Shown here in pieces: positions 40,268 to 48,612 of a stretch of DNA of 64,000 nt. How positions within the stretch are numbered: the stretch's first letter is position 1; each line of letters starts with the position of its first letter. The notes beneath the pieces were generated by a model. It saw nothing but the letters and a program-made list of their open reading frames with translations. It did not search any database and had not been told where the DNA came from. A program made the position numbers and the translations under genes. The stretch spans positions 3,286,001-3,350,000 of the forward strand of contig NZ_CP062221.1 in the NCBI RefSeq assembly GCF_021590045.1. Direction: 5' to 3'. Source of the stretch: Cellulomonas palmilytica. GTDB taxonomy: Bacteria; Actinomycetota; Actinomycetes; Actinomycetales; Cellulomonadaceae.

Positions 40268-42849
40268 GCGCGCACCTCCAGGGTGGTGCCGGCGACGAGG
40301 ACGGGCTCGCCACGCTCGGCGGCGGCACGCTCGTCGGGTGTGGCGGGTCGGGCCTGACCACGCTCGGGGACGTAGGCGAGCGACGGGTCGGGCACCTCGG
40401 GGGCGTTGACGAACGACGCGAAGCGCCGCAGCTTCTCGGGGTCGTCGAGCGTCTCGCGCCACTCGTCGGCGTAGTCCTCGACGTGCCGCGCCATCTGCTC
40501 GTCGAGGTCGGCGCAGATCCCCAGCGAGTCGTCCATGACGACCGCCCGCACACCGTCGAGACCACCCTCGACGTCGTCGACCCACGGCGCCGTGCGCTGC
40601 AAGCGGTCCGCCGTGCGGATGTAGTACAGGAGGAACCGGTCGATCGTGCGGATCAGCGTCTCGGTGTCGAGGTCCTCCGCGAGCAACCGCGCGTGCCGCG
40701 GCGTGAAGCCGCCGTTCCCGCCCACGTAGACGTTCCAGCCCTTGTCGGTGGCGATCACGCCGACGTCCTTGCCACGCGCCTCCGCGCACTCGCGTGCGCA
40801 GCCCGAGACACCCAGCTTGAGCTTGTGCGGGCTGCGCAGACCCCGGTACCGCAGCTCCAGCAGCACCGCGAGCGCCACCGAGTCCTGCACGCCGAACCGG
40901 CACCACGTCGAGCCGACGCACGACTTCACCGTGCGCAGCGACTTGCCGTACGCATGGCCCGACTCGAAGCCCGCGTCGACCAGGCGCTGCCAGATCAGCG
41001 GGAGCTGGTCGATGCGTGCGCCGAACATGTCGATGCGCTGGCCGCCTGTGATCTTCGTGTACAGCCCGAAGTCCTTCGCGACCTCGCCGATCGCGATCAG
41101 GCCCTCGGGCGTGACCTCGCCGCCGGGGATGCGCGGCACCACCGAGTAGGAGCCGTCCTTCTGGAGGTTCGCCATCACGTGGTCGTTCGTGTCCTGCAAC
41201 GCCGCACGCTCGCCCTCGAGGACGTGCGCCGGGGCGGTCGTCGCGAGGATCGACGCGACCGCCGGCTTGCAGATGTCGCACCCGCGGCCCGCGGCGTCCG
41301 TGCCGAACCGCTCGATGACCTCGGTGAACGACGCGACGCCCGAGACGCGGATCGCGTCGTAGAGCTGCGCGCGGGACAGCGCGAAGTGCTCGCACAGCGC
41401 CGAGGACACCGTGATGCCCTGCTTCGCGAGCTCCGTGCCGACCAGCTTCTTGACCAGCGGGAGGCACGAGCCGCAGGACGTGCCCGCGCGCGTGCACGCC
41501 TTGACCGCGCCCACGTCCGTGCAGCCGTGCTCCGTGACCGCCTCGCGGATCGCGCCCGCGGTGACGTTGTTGCACGAGCAGACGCCCGCGTCGTCGGGCA
41601 GCTCGAGGTCCGGCGCGCCCGCGCCGCCCTCCGGGAGCAGGTACGCGGCCGGGTCGCCCGGCAGCTCGCGGCCCAGCATCGGGCGCAGGCTCGCGTACGC
41701 CGACGCGTCGCCGACGAGGACGCCGCCCAGCAGCGTGCGCGCGTCGTCGGACAGGACGAGCTTCTTGTAGACGCCCGCGACCGGGTCAGCCCACACCACC
41801 TCGAGCGCGCCGGGCGTCGTGCCGAACGCGTCCCCGAAGCTCGCGACGTCCACGCCCGCGAGCTTGAGCTTCGTCGCGGTGTCCGCGCCCGGGAACTGCG
41901 CCGCCCCACCCAGCAGGCGGTCCGCCGTGACCTCCGCCATCGCGTACCCCGGCGCGACGAGCCCGACGCACGCGCCCTGGATGCACGCGACCTCGCCGAT
42001 CGCCGAGATGGCCGGGTCGTCGGTCAGGCACGTGTCGTCGACGACCACGCCGCCGCGCTCCCCGATCGCCAGGCCGCTGGTGCGGCCCAGCTCGTCGCGC
42101 GGACGCACGCCGGCCGCGACCACGACCACGTCCGCGTCCACGCGGCCGCCGTCGGCGAGGTCGAGCCGACCGACACCACCGCGGCGGTGCGGGCGGATGC
42201 GCGTCGTCATCGCGTTCAGCCGCACGCCCACACCCAGGTCGTTGATCAGGCGGCGCAGCGCCTCACCGCCACCCAGGTCGACCTGCGTCGACATGAGGTG
42301 CGTGCCCACCTGGATCACGGTCGCCTGCGCGCCGAGCGCCTGCAGCGCCCCCGCGGCCTCGAGCCCCAGCAGGCCACCACCGAGCACCGCGCCGCGCACG
42401 ACGTGCTTGCTCTCGCGGAGCTTCTCGACGTACCCACGCAGCGCCGCGACATCGTCGACCGTGCGGTAGACGAACACGCCCTCGAGGTCCGCACCCTCCA
42501 TGGGCGGCACCCACGCCGAGGAGCCCGTCGCCAGCACGAGGTGGTCGTAGTGCTCCGTGCGGCCGCGCTCGGTGGTGACCGTGCGCGCCTCGCGGTCGAT
42601 CGCGACGACCTTGTCGTCGCGGCGCAGCGTCACGAGCGGGTCGTCCCACAGCGCGGGGTCGCCGAGTGCGAGGTCGTCCGCGTCACGGCCGGAGAAGTAG
42701 CTGGTCAGGGCCACGCGGTCGTACGGACGACGCGGTTCCTCGGCCAGCACGGTGATGCGCCACGTACCGGCGGTGTCGCGGTCGCGCAGGGCCTCGACGA
42801 GGCGCTGCGCCACCATGCCGCCGCCGACGACGACGAGGTGCTTGTTCAC
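40264..42849 (-). CDS. nirB: Assimilatory nitrite reductase (NAD(P)H) large subunit
   Basis: Reduces nitrite to ammonium with six electrons from NAD(P)H. The 861-residue protein begins with an FAD/NAD oxidoreductase domain (HLVVVGGGMVAQRLVEAL; second dinucleotide fold GAVLGGGLLGLEAAGAL). A BFD-type [2Fe-2S] segment has CSCNNV and TRAGTSCGSC near residues 420-465. The C-terminal siroheme/[4Fe-4S] reductase has SCVGSTWCRFG and LGVSGCARECAEARG, four cysteines for the cluster and siroheme. GTG 42849 follows GGAG and fits the conserved N-terminus. It is the first gene of the nirB-nirD-cysG-nnaR-cbiX operon; its promoter shares a layout with that of narK. Confidence 0.96.
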   Translation of the reverse strand: MNKHLVVVGGGMVAQRLVEALRDRDTAGTWRITVLAEEPRRPYDRVALTSYFSGRDADDLALGDPALWDDPLVTLRRDDKVVAIDREARTVTTERGRTEHYDHLVLATGSSAWVPPMEGADLEGVFVYRTVDDVAALRGYVEKLRESKHVVRGAVLGGGLLGLEAAGALQALGAQATVIQVGTHLMSTQVDLGGGEALRRLINDLGVGVRLNAMTTRIRPHRRGGVGRLDLADGGRVDADVVVVAAGVRPRDELGRTSGLAIGERGGVVVDDTCLTDDPAISAIGEVACIQGACVGLVAPGYAMAEVTADRLLGGAAQFPGADTATKLKLAGVDVASFGDAFGTTPGALEVVWADPVAGVYKKLVLSDDARTLLGGVLVGDASAYASLRPMLGRELPGDPAAYLLPEGGAGAPDLELPDDAGVCSCNNVTAGAIREAVTEHGCTDVGAVKACTRAGTSCGSCLPLVKKLVGTELAKQGITVSSALCEHFALSRAQLYDAIRVSGVASFTEVIERFGTDAAGRGCDICKPAVASILATTAPAHVLEGERAALQDTNDHVMANLQKDGSYSVVPRIPGGEVTPEGLIAIGEVAKDFGLYTKITGGQRIDMFGARIDQLPLIWQRLVDAGFESGHAYGKSLRTVKSCVGSTWCRFGVQDSVALAVLLELRYRGLRSPHKLKLGVSGCARECAEARGKDVGVIATDKGWNVYVGGNGGFTPRHARLLAEDLDTETLIRTIDRFLLYYIRTADRLQRTAPWVDDVEGGLDGVRAVVMDDSLGICADLDEQMARHVEDYADEWRETLDDPEKLRRFASFVNAPEVPDPSLAYVPERGQARPATPDERAAAERGEPVLVAGTTLEVRA

Positions 42850-42885
42850 GGGGGGCTCCGTCCGACGGGTGACGAGAACACCGCT

Positions 42886-42982
42886 GACGCTACGAAGCGC
42901 GTGTTTCGGGCACGCGTGCGCTCGCGTTTCCCCACCGCAACCTTTCTCGCACATCCGGGGTCGGGGGCGTGTGAGACGTCAG
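42886..42982 (-). promoter_or_regulatory. nirB promoter region, shared layout with narK
   Basis: Read on the minus strand, this 97-bp block matches the narK region at 56855-56951 at fixed positions: TCTCAC (7-12), GTGCG-N-GAAAGGTT (31-44), GAAAC (76-80) and TAGCGTC (91-97). TAGCGT is a likely -10, leaving about 30 nt before GTG 42849. GTTGC-N6-GAAAC (42926-42941) resembles the GlnR half-site pair gTnAC-N6-GaAAC. An additional site for NnaR is expected but not identifiable. Confidence 0.7.
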
Positions 42983-43033
42983 TCCGTACGACCGGCCTGT
43001 GGACGGACCTGGCCGGGTCCTGTCCGGATCGCG

Positions 43034-43039
43034 TAGGAT
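43034..43039 (+). promoter_or_regulatory. Leaderless -10 element for the DUF222/HNH gene
   Basis: TAGGAT ends 7 nt before ATG 43047. The LexA-type box begins at its last base, so repressor would cover both the promoter and the start point. Confidence 0.6.
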
Positions 43040-43054
43040 CGAACACATGTTCGA
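43039..43054 (+). promoter_or_regulatory. LexA-type SOS box spanning the start codon
   Basis: TCGAACACATGTTCGA matches the actinobacterial LexA box TCGAAC-N4-GTTCGA with no mismatch in the arms. Its centre is the predicted transcription start and the ATG of the DUF222/HNH gene. Confidence 0.85.
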
Positions 43055-44759
43055 GAATGGCGCCGTGGGCGACGGTGGGACGGTCGGCGACGGCGGTGCG
43101 CGCATGCCCTCCGCGTTCGCCGCGCGACCGCCGCACGAGTCAGCGGTGGCAGCGCTCGACCGTGCGACGCAGGCCTTGCGGGCCGTCGTGCCCCAGGCGG
43201 CGGACGCCATGGCGTGGGACGCCGCGGCACGGGCACGAGCGATCCGCGTGCTCGACGGTCTCGCCGCGCTCGTCACCGCGGTCCGCGCTCCCCTGCTCGT
43301 CGCGCAGCACACGGCCGCCTCGGAGGTGTCCGGCGAGCGGGCGTTCGTCGACACGCGGGCGAGGCTGTCGGGCACGAGCCGGGCGGTCGTGACGCGCGAG
43401 CTGGGCGCGGCGCACGCGATGGCAGTCCTGCCTCAGGTCGGGCTGGCGGTGGCCGAGCACGTCGTGCCCGTCGGGCACCTCGACGTGCTCGGGCGCACCC
43501 TCGCCGCCTCGGGTCCCCGCGCCGGCGAGGTGCTAGCGCGGCCCGAGACGCAGCGCGAGCTCGTCGAGCTCGCACGTCAGACGGACGCGAGGGAGTTCGC
43601 GCGGTCCGTGGAGGCGCTCGTCGGGCGGCACGAGCCGGAGGCGCTCGAGGACGCCCGCGAGTCCGCGCGGCGCGCGCGGTTCCTCACGCTCAGCCACGGC
43701 GCGGACGGGACCTTCCTGCGCGGACGGCTCGACCCGCTGTCCGGGCAGGTCCTCGCCCGCGCGCTCGAGGCGACCGGGCACCGGGAGGACGACGACCGCA
43801 CCGGCGACCAGGCGCGGGCCGACGCGCTCACCGCGCTCGCGCAGCACGCACTCACCGGGGGGCTGCGACCGTCGGCGACGGCCTCAGGGCTCACGGCCGG
43901 GTCACCTCGGGCGGGACGGCCGCACGGGAGCAGCGACGACCCGTCACACGGCGCCTCGGTAGGCGGCTCGTCGGTAGGCGGCTCGTCGGTAGGCGGCTCC
44001 TCGGTGGGCGGCTCCTCGGTGGGCGGGTTCGGCGCGACCGCCGCGCGCGACGAGAGCCGCGTCCGACACGACGAGGCGTCGCTGCCCGACGGGGCGGTGA
44101 GCGCGCCCGCGGCGCACGTCAGCCTGCTCGTGCCCGCCGAGACCTGGCTCGAGGTACGCGAGCACACGCGGCGAGGGCGGACGACCGCTCGCCCACCCGG
44201 TGTCGGTGCACGTGCGGCACCCGGGACGCCCCCACCGGCGCCGGTCGCCACGCCGCCGGCCGTGAGTGACGACGGAGTCGTGCTCACGCGTACCGAGCTC
44301 GCGGCCGCGCTGTGCGACTGCGCGATGGCGCGGGTCGTCATGAACGCCCAGGGACTTCCCCTCGACGTCGGATGGAGTCGACGCATGTTCACGCCCGCTC
44401 AACGCCTCGCGGTCGTCGCCCGGGACAGGCTGTGCGCCTGGAACGGGTGCTCCACGCCCGCGCGGTACAGCCAGGTCCACCACATCCGGTGGTGGCACCG
44501 CGACGGTGGGCCGTCGGACCTCGAGAACTCCGTGCTGCTCTGCGGGTTCCACCACCACGAGGTGCACCGGCTCGACCTGGACGTCCGGCGGCTCGCACCG
44601 GTGGACGTCGCAGGGTCCGGACGCGATGCTGACGACCGTGACGGGCCGCGCGTCGGTCTCGACATCCCCGCGCGGTACGAGTTCCTGGACCGGTCGGCGC
44701 ACGTGGTGAACGGACCCGAGCGGGACCCAGGGCGCGGTGACGCGGGGTACGGGCCGTGA
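43047..44759 (+). CDS. DUF222 and HNH endonuclease domain protein (13E12 family), SOS-controlled
   Basis: A 570-residue protein of the 13E12/DUF222 family. The N-terminal DUF222 helical domain covers about residues 40-290 (DTRARLSGTSRAVVTRELGA, ADALTALAQHA). A variable linker holds five GGSSV units (DNA 43955-44030). The C-terminal HNH nuclease reads CAWNGCSTPARYSQVHHIRW, then LENSVLLCGFHHHEVH, with the zinc cysteines and catalytic His-His present. Such genes are numerous in actinobacteria; several mycobacterial copies are DNA-damage inducible. ATG 43047 lies in the LexA-type box and the mRNA should be leaderless. The role in DNA metabolism is unproven. Confidence 0.9.
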   Translation: MFENGAVGDGGTVGDGGARMPSAFAARPPHESAVAALDRATQALRAVVPQAADAMAWDAAARARAIRVLDGLAALVTAVRAPLLVAQHTAASEVSGERAFVDTRARLSGTSRAVVTRELGAAHAMAVLPQVGLAVAEHVVPVGHLDVLGRTLAASGPRAGEVLARPETQRELVELARQTDAREFARSVEALVGRHEPEALEDARESARRARFLTLSHGADGTFLRGRLDPLSGQVLARALEATGHREDDDRTGDQARADALTALAQHALTGGLRPSATASGLTAGSPRAGRPHGSSDDPSHGASVGGSSVGGSSVGGSSVGGSSVGGFGATAARDESRVRHDEASLPDGAVSAPAAHVSLLVPAETWLEVREHTRRGRTTARPPGVGARAAPGTPPPAPVATPPAVSDDGVVLTRTELAAALCDCAMARVVMNAQGLPLDVGWSRRMFTPAQRLAVVARDRLCAWNGCSTPARYSQVHHIRWWHRDGGPSDLENSVLLCGFHHHEVHRLDLDVRRLAPVDVAGSGRDADDRDGPRVGLDIPARYEFLDRSAHVVNGPERDPGRGDAGYGP

Positions 44760-44838
44760 CCAGGTCGGCCTCGGGCGGAGTCGGGAGCGCGGTGGTGGGT
44801 GTGGCTGGACACCTGCCGAGTCGAAGGGGGTGCACGGC

Positions 44839-45408
44839 ATGACGGGCACGGTCGTCGTGGCGTTGCTGCGCGCGGTCAACGTCGGTGGGCGCAAGCTCAC
44901 GTCGGCGCAGCTGCGCACGGTCGCCGAGGGGCTGGGGTACACGGACGTGAAGACGTACGTGAACTCGGGGAACGTGGTCGTGGTCGCGCCGCACGGCGCG
45001 GACGCGGTCGCCGACGCGCTCGGGCCCGCGCTCACCGCCGAGGCCGGGTTCGACGTGCCCGTCGTGGCCCGCACGGCGAGCCGGTGGCACGCCGTGGTCG
45101 ACGCGTGCCCGTTCCCCGACGAGGCTCGCGACGACCCGTCGCACCTGGTCGTGGTGACGTGGGACGGACCGGTCGACGCGTCGGCGCACGCGTTCGACGC
45201 CTCGCGGTACGGCGAGGAGCGGCTCGTCTGGGCGCGCACCGAGCTGTACGCCTACTACCCCGACGGGATCGGGCGGTCGAGGCTCACACTCCCCGTGCTG
45301 GAGAAGGCGGCCGGCCGCGGCGGGACGGCACGCAACTGGAACACGGTGCTGGCCCTCGACGCGCTCGCCCGCGAACGCGAGACCACGGCGGCGCACGGGG
45401 AGACCTGA
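44839..45408 (+). CDS. DUF1697 domain-containing protein
   Basis: A 189-residue soluble protein with the DUF1697 pattern: VALLRAVNVGGRKLTSAQLR, LGYTDVKTYVNSGNVVV, and a C-terminal YAYYPDGIGRSRL followed by ARNWNTVLALDALAR. Function is unknown; the fold pairs two ferredoxin-like halves. ATG 44839 follows AAGGGGG about 8 nt away; GTG 44830 is a less likely start. It stands alone before the repeat arrays. Confidence 0.9.
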   Translation: MTGTVVVALLRAVNVGGRKLTSAQLRTVAEGLGYTDVKTYVNSGNVVVVAPHGADAVADALGPALTAEAGFDVPVVARTASRWHAVVDACPFPDEARDDPSHLVVVTWDGPVDASAHAFDASRYGEERLVWARTELYAYYPDGIGRSRLTLPVLEKAAGRGGTARNWNTVLALDALARERETTAAHGET

Positions 45409-45526
45409 CGACGCCGGGCTCCGCGGCGGGCGCGGGTTCCAGGGCGGCGCGGCACCAGCGAGGGTTCCAGGGCGGCGAAGGGTTCCAGGGCGACACAGGT
45501 ACCAGGCGCGGCACAGGGAGGCGCAG

Positions 45527-45709
45527 GTGCAGGCGCGGCACAGGGACAGGCGCGCGGGGGTGCAGGCGCGGCACAGGGACAGGCGCGCGGGGGTGCAGGC
45601 GCGGCACAGGGACAGGCGCGCGGGGGTGCAGGCGCGGCACAGGGACAGGCGCGCGGGGGTGCAGGCGCGGCACAGGGACAGGGCGCGGGGGGTGCAGGCG
45701 CGGCGCAGG
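45527..45709. repeat. 33-bp tandem repeat, five full copies plus partial
   Basis: Units start at 45527, 45560, 45593, 45626 and 45659, each beginning gtgcaggcgcggcacaggga; a sixth is cut off near 45709. Copies are almost identical; only the last full copy differs. Because 33 is divisible by three, frames stay open across it, but the translations (RGTGTGARGCR-type) look non-genic. It lies in a 540-bp gap with no supported gene. Confidence 0.95.
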
Positions 45710-45754
45710 TTCAGGCGCTGCGCCGTTGCCGGCGTGCACGACCGGCGCCAACGA

Positions 45755-45856
45755 GGTGGCGAGGGTGCCGCATCGGGGTGGCGAGGGTGGCGCATCGGGG
45801 TGGCGAGGGTGGCGCATCGGGGTGGCGAGGGTGGCGCATCGGGGTGGCGAGGGGTG
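45755..45856. repeat. 22-bp tandem repeat, about four and a half copies
   Basis: The unit ggtggcgagggtggcgcatcgg repeats with one substitution in the first copy. It is unrelated to the 33-bp array 50 bp upstream. It ends about 90 bp before the ABC-2 exporter start and may influence that promoter region. Confidence 0.92.
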
Positions 45857-45949
45857 CCGCGAAGGAACGGGTGAGGCCGGTGTCCGCAAGGTCGTTGGTG
45901 GGACGATTGCTCTGGTCACATGGGGTGACGGTCTGATCTGATCGTGCGC

Positions 45950-47017
45950 ATGCCTGAGTTGACCATCGACTCCCTGTCCAAGGCCTACGGCTCCGTCCAG
46001 GCGTTGCGCGACATGTCGTTCTCGGTGCGCGCCGGCGAGATCTTCGGGTTCGTCGGGTCCAACGGCGCGGGCAAGTCGACGACCATGCGGATCGTGCTCG
46101 GCGTGCTCGCCGCCGACGCAGGCGAGGTGCGCTGGGACGGGCGCGCACTCGACCTGCACGTGCGCCGCCGCATCGGGTACATGCCCGAGGAACGCGGCCT
46201 CTACCCGAAGATGCGCGTCGGCGAGCACCTCGTGTATCTCGCACGGCTGCACGGCATGTCGAAGACCGACGCGGTGCTGGCCATGGAGCACTGGACGACG
46301 GTGCTCGGGATCGATGCGCGCCGCGGCGACGAGGTGCTCAAGCTGTCCCTCGGCAACCAGCAGCGCGTCCAGCTCGCCGCGGCGCTCGTGCACGGACCCG
46401 ACATCCTCGTGCTCGACGAGCCGTTCTCCGGCCTCGACCCCGTCGCGGTCGACGTCATGAGCCAGGTGCTGCGCGACCAGGCGGCCGCCGGCGTGCCGGT
46501 GATGTTCTCCTCCCACCAGCTCGAGCTCGTGGAACGGCTGTGCGACCGCGTCGGCATCGTGCGCGCGGGCTCGATGGTCGCGGTCGGCGGGATCGACGAG
46601 CTGCGCTCGACGCCCGAACGGCGCTGGGTGGTCGACGGCCCCGACCCTGCCCGCTGGCTCTCGCGCGTGCCCGCGGCGCGACTGGTGAGCACCGAGCACG
46701 GTCAGGACGTCGGCGCGTCCTCGGGAGCGGCGGCGTCCGGCGTGTCGTCCGGGGGGACCGTCCCGGGCAGCGCAGTCGCCGACGGGACGGGCGCCGCGCG
46801 GCGGACCGTCGTCGAGGTGGCGGACCCCGGGCTGCGGGACGTCGACCAGGAGCTCCTGTCCGCGGCACTCGACGCCGGGCCGGTGCGGGAGTTCGCGCGC
46901 GTGCGCCCCTCGCTCGTCGAGCTGTACCGGCACGTCGTCACCAGCGACGAACCACCCGCGCCCGACGGGGTGTCGACCACCACCGGCGACCGGGCCGGGA
47001 CGGAGGTGTCCGCGTGA
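45950..47017 (+). CDS. ABC-2 type transporter ATP-binding protein (NatA-like)
   Basis: A 355-residue ATPase for the permease that follows. Walker A is GSNGAGKST near residue 37, the signature LSLGNQQR, Walker B ILVLDEPFSGLDP and switch histidine in MFSSHQLE. MPEERGLYPKM is typical of the NatA group, which exports sodium or drugs. After the ATPase core a roughly 100-residue C-terminal extension holds a Gly/Ser/Ala-rich stretch. ATG 45950 is used because it starts the conserved N-terminus; GTG 45944 is in frame and neither has a ribosome site. The stop overlaps the permease start (GTGA). Confidence 0.9.
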   Translation: MPELTIDSLSKAYGSVQALRDMSFSVRAGEIFGFVGSNGAGKSTTMRIVLGVLAADAGEVRWDGRALDLHVRRRIGYMPEERGLYPKMRVGEHLVYLARLHGMSKTDAVLAMEHWTTVLGIDARRGDEVLKLSLGNQQRVQLAAALVHGPDILVLDEPFSGLDPVAVDVMSQVLRDQAAAGVPVMFSSHQLELVERLCDRVGIVRAGSMVAVGGIDELRSTPERRWVVDGPDPARWLSRVPAARLVSTEHGQDVGASSGAAASGVSSGGTVPGSAVADGTGAARRTVVEVADPGLRDVDQELLSAALDAGPVREFARVRPSLVELYRHVVTSDEPPAPDGVSTTTGDRAGTEVSA

Positions 47018-48321
47018 GCAAGGACCGAGGCACGAGCGCCACGCGTCAGCAGAGCTCGAGCACACCGACGTCGAGCACACCGACGTCGAGCACTCCGACG
47101 TCGAGCACGAGGCAGACCACGGCCACGAGCGAGCTCGGGACCGCCGCGGCGATCCGGCTCGTCGCGGCGCGGGAGATCACGACCCGCGTGCGCACGCGGT
47201 CCTTCATCTGGACCACGGCGCTGTTCGTCGCGGCCGTCGTGCTCGGCGGTGTGCTGCTCGACGTGGTCGGCGGCCAGGAGCCCGACGCGACCGACGTGGG
47301 CTTCACCACCGCTGCCGCACCGGCCGCGAGCGCGTTCGAGGCGACCGCGCAGGGCATGGGTCTCACCGTCGAGACGCACGAGGTCGAGCAGGCCGCGATC
47401 GACCAGCAGCTGCGCGACGGGGACCTCGACCTCGTCGTGACGTCGGTCGACCCGACGTTCGAGGTGTCGGTGCACGACAGCGTCGGCCCGACCGTCGAGC
47501 CGGTGCTCACCGCGTTCGCGCAGCAGCTCGCCCTCGCCTCGGCCGTCACCGAGCTCGGTGGTGACCCGGCCGACGTCTCCGGGCAGATCGCGTCGGCGCA
47601 GGCGCAGGTCACCGCGCTCGAACCCGAGCCGGAGCGCGACGGCGCGCAGATCGTCGCCGGCTACATCGCCGGGATCCTGCTGTTCATCTCGCTGATGACC
47701 GCGGGGCAGCTCGTCGCGCAGGGCGTCGTCGAGGAGAAGTCCAGCCGGGTCGTCGAGCTGCTGCTCGCGAGCGTCCGGCCCGCGCAGCTCATGGCGGGCA
47801 AGGTGCTCGGCATCGGCGTCGTCGGTCTGCTGCAGGTCGCGCTCGTCGTCGGCGCGGGCGCCGGGACGGCCACCGCGCTCGGGCTGCTCGACACGTCCTC
47901 GCTGGACATCGGCACCACCGCGCTGTGGGCGCTCGTGTGGTTCGTCGTCGGGTTCGCGATGTACGCGCTCGTGCTCGGCGCCCTCGGCGCTCTCGTGTCG
48001 CGTCAGGAGGACGTCGGCTCGGTGATCGGGCCGGTCACGACGCTGATGATCATCCCGTACGTCCTCGGGATCTCGATCCTGCCCTGGGACCCGACGAACC
48101 AGCTCGCGACGTGGCTGTCGTTCGTCCCGTTCTGCTCCCCGATGCTCATGCCGATCCGCGTGGCGCTCGGTGCTGCCGAGACGTGGGAGGCGCTGCTCGC
48201 GCTCGGGCTGTCGATCGCCGTCATCCCCGTGCTGGTGTGGCTCGCGGGTCGCATCTACTCCGGCGCGATCCTGCACTCCGGGAGCCGCATGAAGATCCGC
48301 GACGCGCTGCGCCGCGCGTGA
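47014..48321 (+). CDS. ABC-2 type transporter permease (NatB-like)
   Basis: A 435-residue membrane protein. The first 40 residues are low-complexity, with SSTPT repeated (15-bp DNA repeats, 47053-47106). Transmembrane segment 1 (FIWTTALFVAAVVLGGVLL) is followed by a 150-residue extracytoplasmic domain. Five or six segments follow, beginning IVAGYIAGILLFISLMTAG. EEKSSRVVELLLASVRPAQL is the ABC-2/NatB signature. It probably exports Na+ or an amphipathic drug with the ATPase encoded before it, to which it is coupled. Confidence 0.9.
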   Translation: MSKDRGTSATRQQSSSTPTSSTPTSSTPTSSTRQTTATSELGTAAAIRLVAAREITTRVRTRSFIWTTALFVAAVVLGGVLLDVVGGQEPDATDVGFTTAAAPAASAFEATAQGMGLTVETHEVEQAAIDQQLRDGDLDLVVTSVDPTFEVSVHDSVGPTVEPVLTAFAQQLALASAVTELGGDPADVSGQIASAQAQVTALEPEPERDGAQIVAGYIAGILLFISLMTAGQLVAQGVVEEKSSRVVELLLASVRPAQLMAGKVLGIGVVGLLQVALVVGAGAGTATALGLLDTSSLDIGTTALWALVWFVVGFAMYALVLGALGALVSRQEDVGSVIGPVTTLMIIPYVLGISILPWDPTNQLATWLSFVPFCSPMLMPIRVALGAAETWEALLALGLSIAVIPVLVWLAGRIYSGAILHSGSRMKIRDALRRA

Positions 48322-48600
48322 AGGACCGCCGTGCCCGGCAATGCGCCACGTGCCGGGCACGGCGCCACGCTCCCCGTCCACGGCGTCCTCCGGTCACGGC
48401 GTCCTCCCGGTCACGGCGCCATGGTGCCCGCACGTGGCCGCCGCGGTTCCGGGCGCGGCCTCGAAGCCCCCTCTCGCACGACGTCATGCTCCCGGCATCG
48501 CTGCTCAGGTCGCCGCGGCGCGGGTCGCGGTCCCCGGCCCGACCCGCGCGCGCGGTCCGCGGGGCGCCGGGGTGGCCGCTCAGCCCCTGGCCACGGCGGC
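48322..48600. other. Intergenic region without recognised gene
   Basis: GC-rich spacer between the ABC-2 permease and the HIT gene. Short runs of cacggcg and ccggtcacggcg recur near 48360-48420, but no clear terminator or gene was found. The HIT promoter lies at its right end. Confidence 0.35.
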
Positions 48601-48606
48601 TAGGTT
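48601..48606 (+). promoter_or_regulatory. Leaderless -10 element for the HIT gene
   Basis: TAGGTT ends 6 nt before ATG 48613, with no Shine-Dalgarno sequence. Confidence 0.5.
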
Positions 48607-48612
48607 GGGCGC

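Noticed and set aside
39799..43392. A 1197-codon open frame on the plus strand across nirB and cysG
   Set aside because: It is antisense to nirB, nirD and cysG, which carry clear catalytic motifs. Its composition (His/Arg/Ala-rich, no domains) is that of a shadow frame in GC-rich DNA.
45527..45856. CRISPR array
   Set aside because: Units of 33 and 22 bp are strictly tandem with no spacers, and no cas genes are present.
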